Below are positions 12,098 to 23,973 of a stretch of DNA of 64,000 bases, in pieces. The stretch covers positions 13,475,547 to 13,539,546 of the forward strand of contig NW_024037058.1 of NCBI RefSeq assembly GCF_015706575.1. The letters are read 5' to 3'. The stretch comes from Patiria miniata. Its lineage: Eukaryota > Echinodermata > Asteroidea > Valvatida > Asterinidae. A model generated the notes under the pieces. That model worked only from the letters and a program-made list of their open reading frames with translations. It searched no databases and was not told where the DNA came from. Each line of letters begins with the position of its first letter. The first letter of the stretch is position 1. The translations under genes were made by a program, and so were the position numbers.

Positions 12098-13480
12098 TTT
12101 CACTTTCCTCAGGCACCTTTCTGACTGTTAACGACATACGCTCAGTCACATGCGTTCAGAGAACCTCAAACGCGATTACACGATCGAGTACAGTTCACCT
12201 AAAGGAACACTGTCCACTATTGGAACACATTTTCAAGTGGAGCCATTCTGTCAACGTGAAGTCTTATTAATAAATACCTTGGAGAGTTGATGGTTTCTGA
12301 TTGGTCGAGACTCGATCACGTGGCCGGTCATTAACGGTGATAATGGACCGGCTTCAAAGATCAAGCGAATAAATGGCCCCTGAACCAGCATTGATCAAGC
12401 CCCGTTCAGCCCCATGCAAGCCAATGGTTGGTCAAAATATAGTAACAGTCCTGCGGTAGCTTTTAACAATCGAGCACTGCACATGCGCTCAACCCCCATC
12501 GCGTGAGACTGACGCGCGCGTACGCAACACAGTTGCTAGGGATGCGTGCGTGCGCGCGCGTAATGAAGTTTTGAAACGGCATCGTACAGCAGTGCAGTAT
12601 ATACTGAGGATGTTTACGATGAAAGCGTAGATCTACGATTTATTTTCTTTGAAACACTTCACCCACCGACATATTTACCTTTCCTAAACCAAGCATCTTT
12701 GTAATTCCGGACACAAGGAATGTATAAACGAGATTTCAGCTTCCTCCATCAGGTAAAGATATGAAAACATTGTTGTAATTTGTTTCGCTACGGCAGCAGT
12801 CTCTGTTGAGTTTACGTCGTTATAGCTGTAGTGTTAAGCTAAAATATGGCCCATGAACATGAACACAAAAAAGTCTGGAAATATCGCCGGAAAAAAGTCA
12901 CAAAAATGGAGCATTTTAACTGTTTATTTCGTTATAAAGGTATTTATTAATGGGAATAACAGTGTGAGGATCCGGTCTTCACTGCGTGATAATAACCGGG
13001 TGTGGGGGTGACCGCTGTTAATGGACCTCGACTTCGTCTCGGTCCATTAACAGCGGTAACCCCCACACCCGGTCATTATCACGCAGTGAAGACCGGCTCC
13101 TCACACTGTTATTCCCTTATTAAAAGGCAGAAATAATGCCAGTCCCACAAGACAAGGATTAAAAATTGTCCCTCTTTCACCACGTGTCCCATAATGGCTT
13201 TTGTATTAACTTTGACTGGGAACATTTTCTTGTTCTTGCACCGTTTGTTTAAAAAAAGACGCCTACGTCACTTTTCAGTCAAACTCGCTGTTGCATATAA
13301 CGATCGATCGCAGAAGGTAGGCTCAAATTTTGAGCGTACCAAAACAGTAATTATTACTTAGTAGAAGATTAATGTGAACGCTGATATGACTTATAAGCAT
13401 CCCTGCCTGATGCATTATCATGGTTAATTTGCTCGTAAGCTGTACGTCGGAAGATGAGACCTATGTACACACAATGATTT
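12098..13480 (-). promoter_or_regulatory. Conserved 5' flank of A receptor, unit 2, split by an insertion
   Basis: The shared upstream block is in two parts, about 12098-12267 and 13117-13480. The left part ends just after the CATTCTGTCAACGTGAAG anchor. The right part resumes at AAATAATGCCAGTCC and includes GCCTACGTCACTTTTC and GCATATAACGATCGATCGCA. The insertion moves the CRE-half-site region about 850 bp farther from the gene than in its sisters. Confidence 0.45.
12268..13117. mobile_element. Insertion with a 76-bp-arm hairpin at its right end
   Basis: An 850-bp segment absent from the same position in the other four units. Its right end carries an inverted repeat: arms 12952-13027 and 13041-13116 match at 73 of 76 positions by eye, with a 13-base loop. 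CTTATT(AA) occurs at both junctions and may be the target-site duplication. No coding region. Confidence 0.6.
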
Positions 13481-14408
13481 GTCGGCAATGCATCAAAAGA
13501 AGTGACGTATTCAAAAATTCGAGGAGGACCGTATACCACCAATGGCTTTATCCTATATTTTTGCTAGATATATGAATAACGGCGTACCACCACTTGCACT
13601 GCGATTTACAATTTTTTATGACAATTTATTTCTATGTCTTGTGAATGTGAGAGAACGGCTCATAAGGCATGACATTTGAATATGTGCAAAAGCAAAAATG
13701 CATACAACGCAGAGTGTCGTATCAAAACCAGGAACTCCGCAATGATTTTCTAGTCCACATGAAATAATAGCTGTTTTTGTGTATACATAAACACCGGCAC
13801 ATTATTATGTAGTCTCGTTCTCTAGCTGGACGAACACAGAACACAACATCTTCAATTCGATCGTTGATCGAGAAACCCTAACATTGAAACATTGAACACA
13901 ACTTAGCAAACCCTGCACTCGTCCGAGTGCATACACGAGGCACAAGACCCGTATGTTGGACATTTCGCCTCGTATTGAAGAGGTAAATGTGTGCCCTCGA
14001 AATGCGTGATTTCCAAAGTTTCAGGAATGACTAACACACTGACAAGTATGTGTTGGCAAATAAAACGGGTAGATACCCAAGGTAGCAGTGGCTCCTAAAT
14101 TCCTGACCATAAAATTATCGAAAGGTATCTGTATTAGAAAAGGAACATGTACTTATATGTATTTTGTATTTTATTATGTAGATTATTCATGAGATTGAAT
14201 ATTCAGAACTCCATTGCATTATTTACATTTGTTATGACGGCGCATTTTGCCAACCATAGCTTCCGAAGCTCAAAATACCATCGAAAATTGCAATTGATTG
14301 AAAAGCGAAAGACAAGAAAATATTAGTATTAGTCACGGCGCCATTTTAAAAGAATGGGATTATCATGTCAATACATTGTATGAGTGCGTGTTTCAATGGC
14401 AAATTGCT
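13480..14408. other. Upstream sequence shared with units 4 and 5, no gene
   Basis: From about 13800 the sequence resembles 24360-25390 and 29940-30900, with anchors ATCGAAAGGTATCTGTAT, GGCGCATTTTGCCAACCATA and GTCACGGCGCCATTTTA. It is the left edge of the unit 3/4/5 type duplication. No open frame of note. Confidence 0.5.
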
Positions 14409-16178
14409 TAAGATTCAAGATTCGTTTTATTAGTCAAGTAAAAAATTACATGAGATATGATCTCCTATGTGGTGCAATCAGTAAAATGTATTATAGTATC
14501 CATAGAATATATATTTAAAACAGTAAAACATGAGAGACCTTAAAAACGAGCATTCACGTCTAAGTTATTTACATGACAGTCACCACTTGATTACGGACAT
14601 GCTATCTGCTCTCCTATACATGCAATTTAACAAAGAAAATTACACTGTGTCCATAAAGATTTGATTTGTTATTCAGACCAATAAAACATAGAAACACAAA
14701 CAAGCAGCACACACTTGAAGTAGTTACGTGACTGTAAGCGAGCACTTATGGACTGATTTAAAAAAAATAATTTCATATCACTGAGGAACTATACAACCAA
14801 ACCCAACCCCCCTCCCCCATCCAAAATCCGTTGAGACTGAAAGCTTTTCATTAGAAAGGTGGATTGCACCAGCTAAGAACGAGAATCTATGAATGTTTAG
14901 TAATGGCACAATATTCTAACCGATCTACTGAAAATGACCAGGGAGTTCAACGGATGAGTCTTGTCTACATAGATCACCTCAAGTTTAGCCAGCAAAGCTT
15001 TTTCATTAATAATGTTTTTAACATTGGGTCCAATTATTTTACTTGCAGTTCTAGTAATTCTCTGAAGCTTGTTCAGATTTCTGTTAGTCGAATAACTGTA
15101 CCATTCAATGCATGAAAATGCAATCACTGACTGAATAACACTTTGATAAAAACATGATATCCCGGTCGACATTGAATGATCTGAGCGTACGTAAGAAGTC
15201 AAGCCACTGGTTTGCTTTGCTGCACATTTTATGAGTGTTTGTGTTCTAAGTCAATTTGTTATCGATAACAGTGCCAAGATACTTGTATTCAGCGACAGTC
15301 TCTACATCCTCATTATTGATCTTCAAGGATAAAATTTAATTTTTGTTTTCCGGAAGTCCAAGATTATCTCCTAGGTTTTACGAACTTTAAGCGTTAAATG
15401 ATTGTTATCACACCACTTAACAAAACGAGTGACTTCATCCACGATGCACTCTCATCATCATTCAAAATCAATCCTGTCAGTGATGTATCATCAGCATACT
15501 TGACAATGGAGCAGGAGCTATTATTACATCTAAGATCACTGGTATAAAGTGTAAATAATAATGGTGATAAAACACAGCCATGTGGAGCTTCAGTATTGCA
15601 ACGAACTATATGTCTGAGAAGGATTTATTGACAGAAAGTCACTTATCCACAATGACAAATAAGGATTAATATCCATGGTCTTAATTTGTTGGTTAGATAT
15701 ATGAGGTTGCATGGTATTGAATGCCGAGAAAAAAAGCTATGACCAGAATGCTAGCGTATGACTTGGGTTTATCTAAGTGTTCACAAATGCTATGTAACAG
15801 TGTGATAACAGCATATTCAACTACATCTTTTGGCCTGGTATAAGCCTGGTAAGGTTGAGTTTGTTCCATAACAATATCTTTGATAATGCGCTAAAACATT
15901 TCATAACAGTTGAAGTGAGTGCGACTGGCCGATAATCATTCAAACAACCTGGTTTGGATACCGTTGGCACTGAAGTTAAAATTGAAGTTTTCCTAATCTT
16001 AGGAACTGTGCAACAATTAAGCAACCATTAAACAAGTCATGAAATATCGGGGCAAGCTGCTTTAAACAAATCTTCAAAGTTTTCCCTGTAACTTTATCTG
16101 ATCCCACAGCTTTGGTCGTTTTTAAGTATACTAAAGTTAATTTACTGTCATATTGTGCCAAAAAACATTCTGAAAGGA
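14409..16178 (-). mobile_element. 5'-truncated LINE, CR1/L2/Rex-like reverse transcriptase, dead
   Basis: In minus-strand order: KAVGSDKVTGKTLKICLKQLAPIF, a domain with LNDYRPVALTS (about 15935), FSAFNTMQPHIS (about 15720), FTLYTSDL-like (about 15545), the catalytic KYADDTSLTG (about 15490), and a C-terminal stretch SVIQSVIAFSCIEWYSY followed by RTASKIIG (about 15060-15150). Several frameshifts and stops separate the pieces, and the endonuclease domain is absent. The 3' end at the left edge reads AATAAAACGAATCTTGAATC, a tail typical of CR1/L2-related elements. It was inserted into the unit 3 upstream sequence. Confidence 0.8.
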
Positions 16179-16742
16179 GGTATTTTATTTTTAACCAAAC
16201 CACAATGCAATTTTGCCTCCTTCCCACTCACTACGTAAGCCAATTCATTAGACAAGTAGAATGTGTAAGCCACAATTTCCAAATTGAAGGAAATAAGTGT
16301 TTTCAATAATGAAAACAAGTTAGAAAAAAATGTCAAAATGTCATATAGAGTAGTATGCATCCGGGTAACGTCTCTTTCAACAGCACCGTGGGTAGGCTGG
16401 ACAACAAGTCACCCCAATGGTTTGACGCTCGGCTCGGCATCTTCGTACTGTCCACCGTTGTCTTTTTAATCCTGCGCGGTAACATCTACTTTTTCATCTG
16501 CAGTTCCCGTAAGATACGAAAGGTGAGCTGCATTTTCATTGTTTCTCTGATCATTGGGGACCTGTGCGCAGGGGCCAGGGTTGGTCTCAAGCGGGTCACT
16601 CCTTAGTCCACGATAGCCGTAGAAACCTTTGGTACCCTGCCTGCCGACATGGGCCCTGTACGGCCTATTTCATGTGCCTGCCGACATGGGCCCTTTACGG
16701 CCTGTTATGTGCGGGATTCTCCTCAACGGTTGCTCATTCATG

Positions 16743-17119
16743 TTAGGCCAAAAAAAAGAATATTCGGTCTCTGGTCAGACCATAGTTCCGGAATTGACGC
16801 GGCCACGCGGCTTTTTTTTCGGCTTTTCTTTTTTTTCAAGCTTGGATTGTACAGACAAGGTGGGGTACTATTTTGCTTTTTTGGTGTCCTCATGTACATT
16901 GGTGTCCTCCATAATTTGCCTTGGTGCTTTCGATCATTTGCATTGGTGCCATTTCCCATTCCTTTGTGCTCTTTGGTAAAAAAAAATGAGGAGGTGCGGA
17001 AATAGAGGGCGCTGTTGGAGCTACCGCGGAACATTTACGAAAAAAAAAAGACCGACGCGCATGCTTAAAATCGACGCGCGCGCTGACCAGAGACCGACTT
17101 ATTTTTTGTTTTGGCCTTA
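16743..17119. mobile_element. PIF/Harbinger-type MITE inside B relic (TSD TTA)
   Basis: A 371-bp element (16746-17116) starts GGCCAAAAAAAAGAAT and ends TTTTTTGTTTTGGCC, with inner terminal matches CGGTCTCTGGTCAG / CTGACCAGAGACCG. It is flanked by TTA on both sides, and removing one TTA and the element restores the receptor reading ATGTTACTCTTGACTC. The GGCC termini and 3-bp TTA duplication are hallmarks of PIF/Harbinger. No transposase. Confidence 0.85.
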
Positions 17120-17497
17120 CTCTTGACTCTGATCAGTTACTGCTACTTTGCCCGCGATAAATCCTTTTGGTACTCGCCTTTGACCGTGCGTAGGGTGGAT
17201 AACATCGACTGGTCCTTTTTGGATACCGATGCTCAGTGTTACGGTCGTCTATGGTGTGCAATTCCCAATCTTGACATTGGTGCCTTGCGGGATTCAGTCC
17301 TTCCAAACTACAACCTTACATCCCGATGTCCTACGTTTGCAAATGTGTTGCCCTGTGTACTGACACTGACGGATTGTTAACCGTCACATTACAGGCAAGG
17401 CAGCCTGCATGGCCCACAACACTCCGTCTAGCTATACCGTTACCAACACTGCTCCCACTATAGTCAATGACCAAGTTTCTGACGGTTAACTGCAGGG

Positions 17498-18027
17498 CTG
17501 GGGGGGGGGGGGGCATCACCGAAACTTCTCTGCCGTCAGCGGCGGCGGAACGGTTTTTAAACTTGGAAAGGGGGGGGGGGGGGGCATCACCGAAAAGGGG
17601 CACTTGCCTTCCGTGGCTGAAATGCCGACACGTGTTTTTCACCGGACACTTGGCCTCCGTAAAATCAAATAGTGGGGTGGGGTGGGTTGTGGGGGGGGGG
17701 GGGGGGCTGGTTCAGTCTTCGAAAATAGGGGGCGCTCTTCAAAACCGCCCATTATACAAACTACGCATTATTTGCCCATTTTCAGGGCGCATCATGTGTA
17801 AGGGTTTTGGGGCTTGGTTTTCATCTTCCTCGTTCATATCAAAAATCTCTTTACCATTTTGGGAAATGGTTACTGGAAACAAATTGTCCGAAATTTTGGG
17901 GCAGGTTCGTTTTCATCTCGAGGGGGCATATTTATGCTCAAGGGGCACATTTATGTCCGCAAGAGGGCCACTTTGGGTAAATGGGGGTGTAGTTCCCCCA
18001 GCCCCCCCCCCCCGGTTCCGGCGCCCC
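17498..18027. mobile_element. G/C-tract-rich insertion in B relic
   Basis: About 530 bp absent from the other B copies, lying between GCAGGGCTG and CTATCTGCCTCTGAGCGTG. It has G runs near 17500, 17570 and 17690 and ends in a C run then GGTTCCGGCGCCCCTA. Two GGGGGGCATCACCGAAA stretches are repeated about 75 bp apart. It is probably a non-autonomous element; termini are not resolved. Confidence 0.5.
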
Positions 18028-18278
18028 TATCTGCCTCTGAGCGTGCTCCTAGTGTACTACTGGACTAGTGAATTATCCTATGACACCAGCGCCGCCATTA
18101 TTGTCAGGTCCATAGCAACCGTCTTAACGATGTAGGCCTATACGGAGCATTATCTGGTATTGTCCATGGTTGAAGTACAAATTGATATTGCAGTTTGAAC
18201 CCCAGCCCAAAGGTTTGCAAGTTTTTATCATTGTCAAGTCACGCACTTGCTCCGTAAGCAAGAAAAGGCTGTTGTGAA

Positions 18279-19421
18279 TTACAAGTACGTATCTTGAGTG
18301 GAGGAAGTGACGTTCAGCTTGTCGGATTGCGATCTGACTGGTTGTCGTGTAACAGCGTTGCACCTCACGGGGACAAGTACCTTAAAAATGCGTTTGGCCG
18401 ACTCCCTGAACACTCTGTTTCGTATTGTGTATACGATGACGTTGATGAAACAGCTGGTGAACAATGACAACTTGGCTAGTTCAATGAAGAATTGGTCAAC
18501 AATATAGGGAGAAAACTTCATGTACACCAAACAAACGACAAAGGGTACACTTGAAGCTGAATAAGAGAGCGTGACAATGAGAACGGTGACCAAGGCTTTC
18601 TTATTGCCAAGGAAACACTTGCAGAGTCCACGGCAAACTCCATTACAAATGCGTTGAGGTACCTTTTTGACTTTATTGGCCGCTGAGGTCTGTCTGCACG
18701 CGCAGTCAGATCGGTTAGGTGAAATCTTCTTAAACGCGGTGTGATTCTTCACGATGTACAGAATCCGAATCGAACCGAAAACAGTGACACAAAACGGTAT
18801 GAGGAAGTACACAACAATGAAGCTCAGAAACATGGAACGGGTCACCCAATTCAGCCTGTTGATGACACACACCGACGAATACCCGTCAAAGACTACGAAT
18901 CGATCCTCGTAGACCACCGAGAGGATGATGAAGATGGACGCCGTGCAAATGCTGACGAGCCAGGAGCAAGCAACCACGACGAACGCTCGACGAGAAGTCA
19001 GCATGGAGCGGAACCTCAGCGGCATCTCCACGGCCAGATACCTCTCAATAGTAAGGGCCAGCACCGCCCCAACTGAGGCACCAAAGGCGAAGATTTCAAA
19101 GAAGTATGACGCCTCGCACAACCAGTCAGACGCGTACCAGGTGCTGCCGATGGAGATGCCAATGATCTGCGGTACGACCCGCACTGGGATGACAACAAGA
19201 CCAACTAAGAGGTCAGCCACGGTCAGCGAGACGAGAAAGATGCGGCTGCTTCTCTTCAATTCCTTGGCCTTAATTGTAACACATAGGAGTAGGAAATTTC
19301 CCACGACAATCAGGACCATCAGTATAGCATACAGTACTATACAAGTGATCTTCTCTCCAGTGTTTAATTCTGAATTGCCGCTTGTAAATGTCCACTCGCT
19401 AAAATTCCCCGATTCTTCCAT
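18279..19421 (-). CDS. Type A rhodopsin-like GPCR, unit 3 (380 aa)
   Basis: Intronless paralogue starting MEESGNFSEW. The frame is open for 22 codons farther upstream, but that part has no counterpart in the sister proteins and lacks an ATG at its head, so the MEES methionine is the start. It has VVGNFLL in TM1, LTVADL in TM2, ERY, PFCVTV in TM5, SSVP in TM6, NVIVY in TM7 and a DTYL end. Its first loop-3 part is short (ISPNRSDCACRQTSA). Intact. Confidence 0.93.
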   Translation of the reverse strand: MEESGNFSEWTFTSGNSELNTGEKITCIVLYAILMVLIVVGNFLLLCVTIKAKELKRSSRIFLVSLTVADLLVGLVVIPVRVVPQIIGISIGSTWYASDWLCEASYFFEIFAFGASVGAVLALTIERYLAVEMPLRFRSMLTSRRAFVVVACSWLVSICTASIFIILSVVYEDRFVVFDGYSSVCVINRLNWVTRSMFLSFIVVYFLIPFCVTVFGSIRILYIVKNHTAFKKISPNRSDCACRQTSAANKVKKVPQRICNGVCRGLCKCFLGNKKALVTVLIVTLSYSASSVPFVVCLVYMKFSPYIVDQFFIELAKLSLFTSCFINVIVYTIRNRVFRESAKRIFKVLVPVRCNAVTRQPVRSQSDKLNVTSSTQDTYL

Positions 19422-20010
19422 TTTCACTTTTCCCCTACTCGAATAACAGGATCGAGTATGCTGTTCACCTAAAATCACTGTCCACAACGGTAGGCCTAAT
19501 CGGCACTCGACATAAGGGTGTTGCTTCTACAACATGGCTTCCAAACTGGGATGACAGGAACGCTTTTCGAGGCTAATATGTAATACATGTAACCTATCTG
19601 TTCGCCGTTGTTGAAGTGTTAATGTCTAACCCAACACAACCACCGTTCTGTCAACCTTAAGTCATATTTAAAGACAGAAATAACGCCAGTCCTAAGACAA
19701 AGATTAATCATTGTCCCTCCTTCACTTCACCACACGCGCGTCCGTAATGACCTTTTTCTTTGAGGACACTTTCTTCGTTTTTGCACGTTTAGATAAACAA
19801 ACCTACGTCACTGTTCTATCAAACTCGTTCATGTATATAACATCGTTCGCAGAAAACGGGCTCGAAACAGTAATTAGTACTAAGTGGAAGATTAATGTCA
19901 ACGCTGATGAGACTCGTAGCCATCTCTGCCTGATGCATTATCATTGTTAGTAAGCTGTGCGCCGGAAGCTGACGAGACCTATATACATGAATATAACACA
20001 GTGTCCGGGT
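19422..20010 (-). promoter_or_regulatory. Conserved 5' flank of A receptor, unit 3
   Basis: Shares the anchors of the other units (GTTCTGTCAACC, TAACGCCAGTCCTAA, CCTACGTCACTGTTCTAT, CATCTCTGCCTGATGCATTA). It lacks the roughly 60 bp that directly precede the start codon in units 1, 2 and 4 (GCACCTTTCTGACTG to the ATG-proximal part), so its immediate 5' leader differs. Confidence 0.45.
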
Positions 20011-20579
20011 ACCAATACATCCATAACTAGAAAGCACGAAAGGTGCAAACCTCCGCCAAGGCTGATCCTTGCCATGTTGTTAGTACACCCATGAGTTGAA
20101 TATATCCAACATTGGTATTTGTCAATAAATTGAGAATATGAACAATCCTGTTGATATTTTAAATGTGCAATATACAAAATGGAAGTCAGACTCCCCCATT
20201 GTATAACATGGTCTAGTCCATTGACCTGTGTGGTTAGATTAGGTGGGTGAAGGCATACAGGGTCACCAAGTCAGTGCGAGGTACATGAATCTGCTCACAC
20301 ACAGCGGTCTGGTGAAAAATTTTCATATGATGGGTGAAAATTCCTTTTTAAAAATCCTGCATCCAGATGCAGATCCGGATCACTTTCAAAATCTAATCGA
20401 TTTGTACTTGTACGAAGGACCACCCCTAAAAGAAAATTCATGAAAATCCGTCCATTACTTTTCACGCGCGTATGATGCGCGCGGAAGGAAAATGCAGCGT
20501 GGCATTGGAGAGGAGCACGTGTTAATTTGCCCACGTGCACACTGGGCGGAGCTTACTGGATCGGTCCATTATAGTCTAT

Positions 20580-21640
20580 ATTAATTTTTAGACAAATCCG
20601 AGAACACAATTATTGCATACCCACGAAAGCCCAAGTAATTGTGGGAGCATGATGTCAGCTATTTGTCAGAATAACCGTTACGGCTGTGGTGCTTTATACA
20701 ATTTGTGACAAAACAATTGCTTCCGTGTGGGTCTTACGTACGAGTTGGGCATTTTGTCGAGTTCCCAGAATGTATTTCATTAATTGTTCACTGTTAAATA
20801 GGTTGGCGCCAGACTATTAATGCAGGCATAATAATGCAGCCTTAATTTGCTGTCATTGTTTTAATCTGACTTAAACATTATATAGAGAATGTTTAATAAC
20901 AAAGTTTAAATTATAAGATTTGAGGCTTTGCATGGTGGGGTATCGGTATCGTTTCGGTTTTGCGGTAACACCATGTGGTAATAACTACTGCTTGGAAGAT
21001 ATTAGTTCTGAGAAGAACTTGTCCTGCTTATTATCAACTTGCTAAGTAGTTTTTGTTCTGTTTAGAACAGTCCTGCTGTAAGTTCTAAAAGAACTTGTCT
21101 TTGGTCTCAACGTTTCGACTAGCCTGCTCTAGTCATCGTCAGGAGTCTCCTGACGATGACTAGAGCAGGCTAGTCGAAACGTTGAGACCAAACTCTAGTC
21201 ATCGTCAGGAGTCTCCTGACGATGACTAGAGCAGGCTAGTCGAAACGTTGAGACCAAAGACAAGTTCTTTTAGAACTTACAGCAGGACTGTTCTAAACAA
21301 AACAAAAACTACTTAAAAAGTTTAGATTATTCGTTGAAGCAGACTGGAATTAATTAGTAATTAACTTGCTTTTATTTGTCTTCGCAATTTCCACAAATTT
21401 ACATTTTACCTCACTATTATGGTCGACTCGTGCATGAGGCCCTTTAGCAGGGGACCTAGTGAGCTTTCAGTGATTGAGTGCCCGGCTTAGACATAAATGT
21501 CAACCAAACTATTCATCTTCCAAGGTGATCTCAAATATGGAAGTTGTCTTTACTGTGCGAGTTTTCGCGTTCATGATCTGAGTCCTCTCTGAGACTATGA
21601 TGAAAAGTGAGTTTATTCTGTCATTTTTCCTCAACTTTTA
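20580..21640. other. Upstream sequence shared with unit 5, split by a foldback
   Basis: Segments near 20580-20720 and 21430-21640 match 29190-29270 and 29690-29900 (shared AGACAAATCCGAG and AGTGATTGAGTGCCC / AGTGATTAAGTGCCC). The foldback at 20900-21320 lies between them. No gene seen. Confidence 0.5.
20900..21320. mobile_element. Foldback element, copy 1
   Basis: Arms of about 100 bp (from 21043 and up to 21315) are inverted copies carrying GTCTCAACGTTTCGACTAGC. The centre holds two perfect palindromes CATCGTCAGGAGTCTCCTGA, one a partial direct duplication. An outer part, GAGGCTTTGCATGGTGG and ACACCATGTG, is shared with the foldback at 54.97 kb. No coding content. Confidence 0.75.
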
Positions 21641-21747
21641 TGTCTTTGTTAATGGTTATGTATGAAAGTTGTTAAAAACATCGCTAAGTTTAAACACTTT
21701 TTTGCGCCCACTTTTTCACACGTGTCCAAGAAATGGTTAGCCTTTTT

Positions 21748-22918
21748 TAGATTAGATTAGATTAGATTAGACTTGGTTTATTGCTATTTATATACAATGG
21801 TATACAATAGAAAGTGTCGTTGTTTTCGTGCTCAAAAACATTAAAATACATAAAACTTCATGTTTCAAACACTAAACAAGCACATAATTAAACCAATTCC
21901 CCCTTAAAGCTATAGTCCATCATTTGTAATTTGTGCATTTTGTTCGCTTGAAGCATCAAAAGGGTTCAAAATCTAATGAAGGATACTGAACAACTAACCT
22001 GATGAACTTTCAGCTAAGCTTCAGCTGTACATTCCGAGAAAAACAGCATTCTAAGATCTCAATTTCAAATCAAAAGTTACTGAATCATGTTTTGAATTGT
22101 TTTGAATTGCAACTGTACGCGACGTAGCGCACTGATCCGACGAATTATAACAACCGCGCGCGCGTGTGCGTCGTTCCAATACTTGTGCGCGCTGCGCTGA
22201 ATAACAAAACGAACTACTAATTTAAATTTTCCTACGGTGCTTCTTAAGAATCACCGTTGGAAATGCCTTCTTTCGTTGATTACTTCAAAATGACAACTTC
22301 CCAGAAGGAATAATTTCACAGGGAGTTTAGTTCCCTTACTATCTTTCAACCAAGTTTGTTTTTCAACAATAATTACGCCAGTTACTTTTCGGATGGCTGC
22401 AAATGATGGACTATAGCTTTAAAATAGCTCTCTCAAAAATACAAACAAAAGTCATTAACAAGACAAAACAATTATAACACATCAAGGTTACTTAATTCCA
22501 TTCAGTCCCCTGATCCCCTGAAAAAAAACCTTTTAAATACATTTTGAACTTTATATATTTACAATATTAACCTACCACATGATTAATATAATTTTAAAAT
22601 AACTCTTCAAAAGTCAAAAGTCATAAAAGATTAAGAGATTGTACTCTAAGATTACTTAATTCTATTCAGTTCCCTGATTGCAGTAGGATACACACTGCTC
22701 CTGAATCTTTCTGTTTTGCATCTGATTACTCTGTATAACGCTTCCCTGATCTCAACATATCAAACAACTCATTTACCGGATGAAATTCATCATTGATAAT
22801 AGCACTGGACTTCTTTAATTTGGTATATAACATATTATAAATTTCCGAAACTGACGGGAGATCTCTACCCACAATACGTGTAGCCGACCTACACGTATTG
22901 CACGGTATGAAAGCATGT
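21748..22918 (-). mobile_element. LINE 3' fragment, CR1/L2/Rex-like
   Basis: In minus-strand order: a C-terminal piece RIVGRDLPSVSEIYNML, then KKSSAIINDEFHPVNELF, then after a frameshift IRCKTERFRSSVYPTAIREL and a stop near 22645. A 3' UTR follows and ends in about five TTAGA-type units at 21748. Its 5' side is cut by the TACGCA-rich element and its 3' UTR is split by a TTAA element. Only the last part of the reverse-transcriptase ORF survives. Confidence 0.75.
21904..22422. mobile_element. TTAA-flanked MITE nested in the LINE, copy 1
   Basis: Perfect ends TTAAAGCTATAGTCCATC and GATGGACTATAGCTTTAA, so the target duplication would be TTAA as in piggyBac-type elements. The interior includes CGACGAATTATAACAACCGC. 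A shorter relative lies in SEC61A intron 5. No transposase. Confidence 0.75.
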
Positions 22919-23554
22919 AAGGGCCCTGTCACACTTCTGCGTATCCTAATTCCTTATGAGTTGCGCATTGACTTTTTTTCATACGCAGTCGTACGCACAA
23001 TACGCACCTCATATGCATCTCTATCGTTTTATGTAAGTTTTATGTACGCAGGCATACGCATGGTACGGCCCAGTACGATGGATCGTTTTGGGCATGCACA
23101 AAACTACGCTGCGTACGCTGTTACGCAGGTCATAAGTTATAAATACGCAGCGCATCGGTCCCGCATCGGTCGAGCGCGGTACGAGTACGCTATGTGTTCG
23201 TGAGGGATAAGCCGTTCATACGCGGCAATACGCTGACCTCCTATATTGGACGTATACATGGCGACGTATTGCACGAATTAGTACCGCTCGTCCTGCGAGC
23301 GGGCAGCGCATTGTACTTATTCGTAACTTATGAGAAACGCACAGATGGCGAACTTGCGCACTGCATACGCAACTCATACGCATCTCATACGCAGTGGATG
23401 CGCTGAATTCGTTACTTGTTCGCTAGATGTGCGTCGCACATATGTCAAAGTAATCAAAACATTTCGACGTTTTTGATCGTACGGCTGCGTATTGAAAATT
23501 GTTGATAGGGAACTCATAAGGAATTGGGATACGCAAACGTGTGACAGGGGCTTT
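22919..23554. mobile_element. TACGCA motif-saturated TIR element
   Basis: Terminal inverted repeats of about 45 bp: AAGGGCCCTGTCACACTT on the left and GTGTGACAGGGGCTTT on the right, followed inward by TGCGTATCC / GGATACGCA and TTCCTTATGAGTTG / AACTCATAAGGAA. I count about 19 TACGC or GCGTA motifs in 640 bp. No open frame of note. Confidence 0.8.
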
Positions 23555-23594
23555 AGATGCCATAAATATTAACTTATAGAAAGTCAAGTTATAT

Positions 23595-23973
23595 CTTAGG
23601 CCCCCCCCCCCCAAAAAAGTCTCCGGTTTCTGGTATGCGCGCGCGTCGCCGTAGCCATGCGCGTCGGCAAAATGGAAAAGTTTTTTTTCCAATGAAAGAT
23701 GATGTCTCAAAACCGCCAAACTCACTGGTTTGACTGGAATCCTGCTGCTGCACAATTACAACGTGTTTTTAGATTGGGTTATGGTCGAGAATAAGCTTTA
23801 TGTGGCCTCTCTGGACTCCTATATATTTGCACTAGGTTTAGTCGGGCACCATAGCAGTCATCAGCCGACATTTGAAGCAAAAAAATCAGGTAAAAAAAAA
23901 AAAGCCGCGTCGCCGCACCACTTTTTGGGCGAGCTCCATACCAGAAACTGGAGACTTTTTTTTTTGGTCTTAA
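23595..23973. mobile_element. PIF/Harbinger-type MITE family H, copy 1
   Basis: Starts GGCC then a C run and AAGTCTCCGGTTTCTGGTAT; ends ATACCAGAAACTGGAGAC, a T run and GGTC, between TTA and TTA. The interior (ACGTGTTTTTAGATTGGGTT) is the same as at 29.3 and 63.0 kb. Non-coding. Confidence 0.85.

Larger units (their letters stand above)
16357..18135 (+). pseudogene. Type B GPCR relic, unit 3, interrupted by two insertions
   Basis: It begins with the best-kept 5' part of any B copy: NVSFNSTVGRLDNKSPQWF, then a TM1-like region VVFLILRGNIYFFI and TM2 CIFIVSLIIGDLCAG. It continues with a duplicated CCTGCCGACATGGGCCCT stretch, is broken by a MITE inside the ATGTTACTC codons, resumes LLTLISYCYFARDKSFWYSP and DTDAQCYGRLW, is broken again by a G/C-rich insertion, and ends SELSYDTSAAIIVRS. 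Because TM1-TM2 remain readable, this copy is the best guide to what B once encoded. Confidence 0.7.
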
